NCBI GenBank assembly: GCA_016713325.1
Contig: JADJPJ010000076.1
Location: 1 to 9,760 of the forward strand
Source: Candidatus Flexifilum affinis
GTDB taxonomy: Bacteria > Chloroflexota > Anaerolineae > Aggregatilineales > Phototrophicaceae
DNA: 9,760 bases
Direction of reading: 5' to 3'
Both the position numbers and the translations under genes were made by a program. This document shows positions 1 to 9,760 of this stretch, piece after piece. Below the pieces are notes generated by a model. It did no database searches. It worked only from the letters and a program-made list of their open reading frames with translations, and was not told where the DNA came from. Position 1 is the stretch's first letter. Each line of letters begins with the position of its first letter.

Positions 1-315
1 GTTCAACAAGTCCAGTGTCTGCTGCATTTCAGCCATTCTGGCTACAAGTTGTGCGCGCTGCTCTTGCAGGATCGTCTTTCTGGCTGCAATGGTCGCGTCA
101 CCCTGCTCCACCAGCGCGAAATAGTCGAGCAGCACTTCAATGGGTAGCCCGGCGCTCCGCATGCATTTGACGAAATCAACCCGCCGTAAATCATGCTCGC
201 CGTAATCTCCGATCCCACTCTCGTTTCGATTAACCGGTGGAGAAGGCCGATCTTCTCGTAATAGCAACGTATCCACGGATAACCCGGACTGTTCACCGAC
301 CTCGGATATCTTCAT
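1..315 (-). CDS. MerR-family transcriptional regulator, 3' end outside the window, internally frame-scrambled
   Basis: This is the first 105 codons of a MerR-type regulator, open to the window edge; the family usually has about 120-140 residues. The N-terminal helix-turn-helix (MKISEVGEQSGLSVDTL) is clear. The later part (residues about 44-58, VDFVKCMRSAGLPIE) matches the AdhR/YraB-like aldehyde-responsive group, and it is followed by the usual dimerisation coiled coil (ARKTILQEQRAQL). Between residues 18 and 26 the nearly invariant RYYEKIGLLP stretch is replaced by LLREDRPSP. The missing YYEKIGLL is readable in another minus-strand frame at about 240-262. An apparent 2-base loss near 262-266 and a 1-base loss near 237-241 compensate each other, so downstream residues are in frame. 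ATG at 313-315 has a strong Shine-Dalgarno (GGAGGTGA, 320-327). Whether the product can still bind DNA is doubtful. AdhR-like assignment is from sequence resemblance only. Confidence 0.82.
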   Translation of the reverse strand, partial: MKISEVGEQSGLSVDTLLLREDRPSPPVNRNESGIGDYGEHDLRRVDFVKCMRSAGLPIEVLLDYFALVEQGDATIAARKTILQEQRAQLVARMAEMQQTLDLLN

Positions 316-334
316 CTGCTCACCTCCACGGCAG

Positions 335-364
335 AGTGTAACACCTGAGTAAACTCCAAGTCAA
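335..364 (-). promoter_or_regulatory. MerR-type promoter/operator of the MerR gene
   Basis: Reading the minus strand, a -35 TTGACT (364-359) is followed by an 18-bp spacer and a -10 TACACT (340-335), about 20 bases before the MerR start codon. The spacer holds the partial dyad GGAGT-TT-ACTC, the usual core of AdhR-like MerR operators. A spacer longer than 17 bp with a dyad inside it is what MerR activators act on, so autoregulation is likely. Only four base pairs on each side of the centre are symmetric. Confidence 0.6.
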
Positions 365-525
365 GGGCGAATTTCGGATCGGGGAATTGTGTGTCTTGCC
401 GCTTGTTTGCCAGGGCATAGGTGAGCGGACAAATGCGGCAAGGCAAACAAACAGGAGGTAGGCCATCCCCTACCCCCATTTTGCTCTATTCAGGCGAACG
501 CCCGGATCCCGTCGTTCATTCACCC

Positions 526-675
526 CTACCAGGCGTCCGCGTCGGGCGCTTCACCACCCGGCCCGGGCCAGATTTCGTCGAGCTGCTTGAGCGTTTCCGC
601 CGTGAGGCTGATCTCCAGCGCGCGCAGGTTGCTAGTCAACTGCGCCACGGTGCGCGGCCCGATAATGGGCGCGGT
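526..675 (-). pseudogene. C-terminal remnant of an aldo/keto reductase
   Basis: Fifty codons on the minus strand read as the extreme C-terminus of an AKR. They contain the cofactor-side TAPIIGPRT segment, the usual final helix with LTAETLKQLDEIWPG, and the terminal GEAPDADAW with a stop at 526-528. Everything upstream is missing: no barrel, catalytic tetrad or start. The remnant lies 39 bp downstream of the stop of the CMD-family gene, on the same strand. The join is marked by the direct repeat TCCTACTT (691-698 and 712-719). It is probably what is left of a further AKR of the cluster after a deletion. It does not match the C-termini of the other AKRs in the window closely, so it is not simply a duplicate of one of them. 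Confidence 0.72.
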
Positions 676-713
676 ATTGTATACAGTTTCTCCTACTTGT
701 TGAGCTCTACTTC

Positions 714-1037
714 CTACTTCTCGAAGACTTCCCGTGCGACTTTGACGGCCGACATCGCCCGCGGCCACCCCGCATAGAAGGCCAGGTGAATGATCACTTC
801 GGCGATCTCGCTTTCCGTCAAGCCGTTTTCTTTGGCGCGACTTAGGTGGCCAGATAGTTGCTCGGTGTTGCCGTTGGCGATCAACGCTGCGACCGTCACG
901 AGACTGCGGTCGCGCGGCGCAAGCTCCGTGCGCGCCCAGACATCGCCAAATAGCACATCGTTCGTGAGTTCCGCCAGCTTGGGCGCAAAATCGCCGACCA
1001 ACTGCTGTGCGCGTGAAAGTTGCTTTTGTTCAGACAT
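714..1037 (-). CDS. Carboxymuconolactone decarboxylase family (AhpD-like) protein
   Basis: A complete 107-residue protein of the CMD family. The family signature is visible: ELAPRDRSLVTVAALIANG (about 38-56), then H64, and EVIIHLAFYAGWP (80-92) with H84, which gives the usual all-helical bundle. The CxxC pair of AhpD-type peroxidase reductants is absent, so it belongs to the cysteine-less CMD branch. The true substrate of such stand-alone members is mostly unknown, and muconolactone chemistry should not be assumed. ATG at 1035-1037 has the Shine-Dalgarno AAGGAGG (1044-1050), which overlaps the stop codon of the upstream AKR. The two genes are 12 bp apart and almost certainly co-transcribed and translationally coupled. 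CMD proteins are frequent operon partners of AKRs and MerR regulators, in line with a role in handling reactive carbonyl or quinone-like compounds (inference). Confidence 0.9.
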   Translation of the reverse strand: MSEQKQLSRAQQLVGDFAPKLAELTNDVLFGDVWARTELAPRDRSLVTVAALIANGNTEQLSGHLSRAKENGLTESEIAEVIIHLAFYAGWPRAMSAVKVAREVFEK

Positions 1038-1049
1038 CTTCTTCCTCCT

Positions 1050-2318
<1,269 letters not shown>

Positions 2319-4285
2319 TCAGTTCCAAAACCACAAAAGGCCGTTATAGGTATATTCCATCGCTGCTATTCCATCGTGTGAATAGCCCTCTTTCACACGA
2401 AATGCAAAATTGCCGGCGCCATTGTCATCAACATCCGAAAAATACTCAGAAGCTCTCATCAGATCTGTTCGGCCTTTATCATAGGAATAAGCGAAATCGT
2501 CCGTTCCTGTCAGTACAAAGACAAAATAATCATCCGGATCGTGTCCTGCCGCCGCGGCAAATATCTCTTCTTCATTCAACGACGTTCCACAGCTCATCGG
2601 AAGGAAATAGCGAAAATAGTCCAGTCCATACTGAAATGTTCGCCAGGTCGCGACAGACCCCATGGAAAAACCGCCGAATCCCCGATGATCGCGGGAAGCG
2701 ATCAGATCATCCTTGCGTATGCTCGCTGCATAGGTACTGTATGTTCCTTCCACCGCCGGGATCAGATCATTGATGAGTTCATTGTGATAGTTTGCCGTCA
2801 ACTGCATCGCCAGAGAAAAGTTGGCGGAATCCCGACCGTTCTCATTTGTATTGTTATAGGTCGGACTTACAATAATCAGTGGTCTCATCTCGCCTACAGC
2901 AACTGCATGATCTATGATGTTCTTAAAAGAGGCTGGGCTATTCGGTGTTCCCAGTGTCATGTTCTCATCACCCCATCCGCCATGCATCAGATAGAACACA
3001 TCGTATTTCTGGTCTTTACTGTACCCGTAGGGAAGATATACAACCGCATGCTTCTGAAGTGGTTTTGATTTTTCACTGTAGGAAAAGGATTCATAGGTAG
3101 CGTAAACCAGGTCTGTCAGGGTTCCCTGCTGATCTGCCGCCTGATAATACTCCTCAGGAATAATTTTAAGTTCCTGCGGAACTGGATGCTCCATCTGGTT
3201 TTCCCAGAATTTCACCGCATGATCGAGCCACCCTTCTGCAATCGTCCCTTCGCCAAGGCCGAACCCGTGCGGTAGATTTTCAAAAATCTCAATCTCTGCG
3301 TCCGTTCCATTTGCCTTGATCTGATTGATGCGGTTCTCCATGATGCGATAGCTTGCAATGCCGTCGTTGGCGCCCACACATGCATAGGTCGGCGGCTCAT
3401 TGCCGTTCACTTCGGAAAGCCCGTATATTGCATGATCACCGCTGCAGGTCTCGGATACTCTGCTTCTCCATAGGCGGCTGTTCCGTTTGATCCAAGCCAG
3501 GCCGCCATCCGCGCACCTGCAGAGCCGCCCCACAGGGAATAATCCGCCGTGTCAACCTCAAGTTCTTCCGCATGTTCATGAACAAAGGCAATCGCTCGTG
3601 CAAGATCCTCGCGGGCTGTCTCTGCTCCCGGCCGGTAACTCAGTGCGAATGCATGAAGGCCCTTTTTCTATAGTTCCAATGCATGCGGAAAGCTGTCATG
3701 CATGGCTCCTACATATACAAAGGCGCCACCGGCATTCACTATGGCAAATTTCTCCCCCGGATTCCCTCGGAAGAAGAAAAGTCCGGTATTTTTCTTGGCG
3801 GGATCAGCGGCTTTTTCTTCGTCCGTGTAGATGTCATAAAAAATCTGTTCCCCCGCCTCTGCTTTGCTTTTCATATAGTTTACGATTTCGACTGTCCGAT
3901 CCGGATTCACATGGGGCTATACCAGGGCAGGAGACCGCCAGCCTCACGCAGGGTCATGCTCTCATTAATCGTACTGCCGGCAGGAAAGATCAGTCTTCCG
4001 TAGCCTTGAAAGACAGGATCTTCTATAACAGCCAACACTTTTGTGTCCGCCGTGTAGCTAGTCTTTATATGATCTTCTGGTGCATCTGTGGATTTCTCGG
4101 TATCCACTGTTGCTTCTGTAACAGATTCATTCGTTGCAGCCCGCCCTTTTTCGACAGTTTCAGTGACTACTTCCACTCTTGATGAAGAAATCTGCTCATC
4201 CGTTGTATTTCCTACCGCATCCTGTAAGCAGAGCAATGAACATCAAAAGGATGGCCAATGCCACTCCGTACTTCCTATATTGCAT
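2319..4285 (-). pseudogene. Broken two-domain esterase lipoprotein, Clostridia-like
   Basis: Pieced together across frames, this reads as one secreted lipoprotein of roughly 650 residues. A type II signal peptide starts at ATG 4283-4285 (LAILLMFIALLTGCG, lipobox LTGC) behind a strong Shine-Dalgarno (AAGGAGGTG, about 4291-4299). A Ser/Thr/Glu-rich linker follows. Domain 1 is an acetyl-esterase-like alpha/beta hydrolase with nucleophile motif GGSAGA (about 3490-3510), Asp in GANDG and His in LPHGFGLG. Domain 2 (about 3080-2319) is a PF00756-type (feruloyl esterase/esterase D) domain with HGGWGDEN, GGFSMGS and YSHDG. Breaks are an indel near 4222, an indel near 3908 (net +2/-1), a TAG at 3668-3670 and a 1-base loss near 3419-3427. 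Base composition is visibly more AT-rich than the flanks and the protein style is Firmicutes-like, suggesting transfer. The normal role would be de-esterification of plant polysaccharide; this copy should not make it. Confidence 0.85.
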
Positions 4286-4314
4286 ACTGCCACCTCCTTG
4301 GCGGGAATACGTAG

Positions 4315-4336
4315 GGGCCGGCCCTTCGGCCGGCCC
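4315..4336. repeat. GC-rich perfect hairpin between the Tat-AKR and the esterase
   Basis: Nine bases, GGGCCGGCC (4315-4323), are followed by a 4-base loop CTTC and the exact reverse complement GGCCGGCCC (4328-4336). It lies about 65 bp after the stop of the minus-strand AKR and 15 bp before the Shine-Dalgarno of the decayed esterase. It may end AKR transcription, but there is no U-tract on either strand. The GTAGGGGC... context resembles dispersed palindromic repeats of environmental genomes (impression only). Confidence 0.6.
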
Positions 4337-4399
4337 GCCGCAACAAGCGACCACACGGGGCCGTCCCTGCGTCAGACATCAATCGGTTAGGCATCCGCT

Positions 4400-5596
<1,197 letters not shown>

Positions 5597-5672
5597 ATAA
5601 ACCACATCCTTTTTGAACAAAAGACCAACTGACTTGGGAATATTGGGGCGAATTCTGCCCGTCTTGCGATCC

Positions 5673-5738
5673 AGTATATGAGGATTTTGGCCGATGTGTT
5701 AGGATGATTCTCTGGAATTTTTGTATAATCCTGCAAAT
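5673..5738 (-). promoter_or_regulatory. Operator-promoter module of the Tat-AKR (copy 1)
   Basis: On the minus strand the 18-mer ATTTGCAGGATTATACAA (5738-5721) is followed by a second half-site-like CAGAGAAT, a -35 CTAACA (5702-5697), an 18-bp spacer and a -10 TATACT (5678-5673). The -10 ends 77 bases before the AKR start. A second copy at 9220-9285 aligns without gaps. GCAGGATT and CAGAGAATC resemble two direct half-sites placed just upstream of the -35, the usual position for an AraC-type activator. The adjacent divergent AraC gene is the natural candidate to bind it. Confidence 0.62.
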
Positions 5739-5789
5739 GATCGATGTAAATATAGCTACAGAAAATGCAGGATAGGTGAGGAGAGACGC

Positions 5790-7850
<2,061 letters not shown>

Positions 7851-7858
7851 TTACCTAC

Positions 7859-7953
7859 TTTGACGCAAATGCGCAGAGAAGCAAAGAAACGCAGAGAATA
7901 CGCCTGTAAAACTCCTCTGCTTTTCCTCTGCTGCTTTGCGTCTCTGCGTCAAA
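7859..7953. repeat. Long imperfect palindrome built from CGCAGAG/GCAAAG words
   Basis: The outer arms TTTGACGCA (7859-7867) and TGCGTCAAA (7945-7953) are exact inverted repeats. Inside them, GCAGAGAAGCAAAG (7873-7886) pairs with the reverse complement of 7933-7946 with one mismatch. Further GCAGAG words occur at 7891-7896 and, inverted, at 7915-7920 and 7926-7931. It fills most of the gap between two tandem AKR genes. It could be a terminator, a processing hairpin or a non-autonomous repeat. It resembles dispersed CTTTGCGTCTCTGCG-type repeats seen in many environmental genomes (from memory). Confidence 0.75.
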
Positions 7954-7974
7954 GCGACCTTCTCAAACAGTTCT

Positions 7975-9285
<1,311 letters not shown>

Positions 9286-9296
9286 CTTTCAGAAAG

Positions 9297-9760
9297 GGTG
9301 TTGCCAACTTGTCCGATGCTGGTGGGGTGAGGCTGTGTGATCCGAGGTATCTGAACGATCGTTCGGCTTTCGACGTCTTTGTGCGCTGCGAGGACGCTGA
9401 CCTGTGCCCGTGTTTTCTCGGAATCGAAGTCAAGTACCACGAGAACATGCGGGGTCGGGCTAGCGCCCAACATTCGCAGTACGACGAGGTCGCAGACGTT
9501 ATGGGCTGCTTCATCTGTGACCACTCTCCCCTCAAGAGCCAATTCAACATATCTGGCGTGATCATCTGCTTGCGGGAATCACTGAATGCAAGGCGGCTAC
9601 GCGGATGGCCCTTTGTCACCATGTACCCGGCGGTAACGGCTATGTCTCAAGTGCGCTTTCTGGAGTATCGGCGGCATCTGTTGAATGAAGACAGCTTCAC
9701 CGCGGACTCTTGGAGTAGTTTGTCGCCGCGCCACGACAGCAGTCGAACGCGAGTGTGGAT
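9297..9760 (+). pseudogene. Decayed PD-(D/E)XK nuclease-like gene (PGN_0703-like), 5' truncated
   Basis: From about 9297 the plus strand reads into a protein resembling the PGN_0703-like group of putative restriction endonucleases. YLNDRSAFDVFV (Asp codon 9372) and FLGIEVKYHEN (Glu 9426, Lys 9432) give the D...ExK catalytic pattern, followed by YDEVADVMGCF. Then the family-like sequence jumps frames: EPIQHIWRDHLLAGITE at 9536-9586 in a second frame, PFVTMYP back in the first, GGNGYVSSAL in the second, and LEYRRHLLNEDSFTA in the first again. The frame is lost once more near 9700. No start codon or N-terminal part is present; the upstream in-frame stop is TAA 9273-9275 inside the operator copy. 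It runs off the window. The frame containing the catalytic motifs is open to the window end, but the product would be scrambled. Family name is from memory of the motif and is moderately sure. Confidence 0.62.

Noticed and set aside
403..450. Inverted repeat TTGTTTGCC / GGCAAACAA
   Set aside because: It is only 9 bp with a 30-base loop, no U-tract and no gene end close enough to need a terminator; likely chance.
421..777. Plus-strand frame of 118 codons
   Set aside because: It starts at a GTG in non-coding sequence and runs antisense to the AKR remnant and the CMD gene; its composition is not protein-like.
5597..5620. Eight-codon N-terminal extension of the Tat-AKR from TTG 5618-5620
   Set aside because: It is an alternative start codon without an upstream Shine-Dalgarno. 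The ATG at 5594-5596 has one and still includes the whole Tat signal.
5724..5729. TATAAT on the plus strand as the -10 box of the AraC gene
   Set aside because: It falls inside the duplicated 18-mer, which is conserved at 9268-9285 where no gene start follows, and there is no -35-like hexamer at the right distance. It is more likely part of the operator, although weak promoter use is possible.
7861..7954. Possible CRISPR-like or tandem repeat array from repeated GCAGAG words
   Set aside because: The words alternate in orientation and spacing and form a palindrome. There are no unique spacers of even length.

Overview
The window is a reductase-rich accessory region. Four complete or nearly complete aldo/keto reductase (AKR) genes, plus the tail of a fifth, lie on the minus strand with two regulators, a carboxymuconolactone-decarboxylase-family protein and several decayed genes. 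There is no rRNA, tRNA, CRISPR array or transposase. The AKR and AraC genes are moderately to highly GC-rich. The combination of a Tat-type lipoprotein AKR, an AraC_N-type regulator and GC-rich palindromic intergenic repeats would fit an environmental bacterium such as a member of the Chloroflexota. That assignment is a low-confidence impression, because no phylogenetic marker is present.

Layout. 1-315 (minus): start of a MerR-family regulator that runs off the window, with a MerR-type promoter at 335-364. 526-675 (minus): C-terminal remnant of an AKR. 714-1037 and 1050-1910 (minus): a two-gene operon, AKR then a CMD/AhpD-like protein. 1917-2318: nothing recognisable. 2319-4285 (minus): a broken, lower-GC, Clostridia-like lipoprotein carrying two esterase domains. 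4315-4336: a GC-rich hairpin. 4400-5596 (minus): a Tat-type lipoprotein AKR. 5790-6746 (plus): a divergent AraC-family regulator. 6832-7814 (minus): a frameshifted AKR. 7859-7953: a long imperfect palindrome. 7975-8943 (minus): an intact AKR. 9297-9760 (plus): the remains of a PD-(D/E)XK nuclease-like gene, truncated at its 5' end and running off the window.

How the parts may work together. In E. coli the AraC-family regulator YqhC controls the aldehyde reductase genes yqhD and dkgA, and MerR-family AdhR regulators respond to aldehydes in Bacillus. By analogy this region looks like an aldehyde or electrophile detoxification locus with two sensors. The main support from sequence is an operator-promoter module present twice (5673-5738 and 9220-9285). 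The two copies share 18 identical bases, and their -35 and -10 positions align without gaps. One copy lies upstream of the Tat-AKR and the other upstream of the last AKR, so the AraC protein encoded between them could control both. The substrate and the regulation are inferred.

Disruptions are concentrated. The MerR gene, the esterase, the third AKR and the nuclease carry at least ten indels or stops between them. About 4.3 kb of other genes in the same window have open, family-length frames. This looks more like selective gene decay than uniform sequencing error, but only read-level data can settle it.
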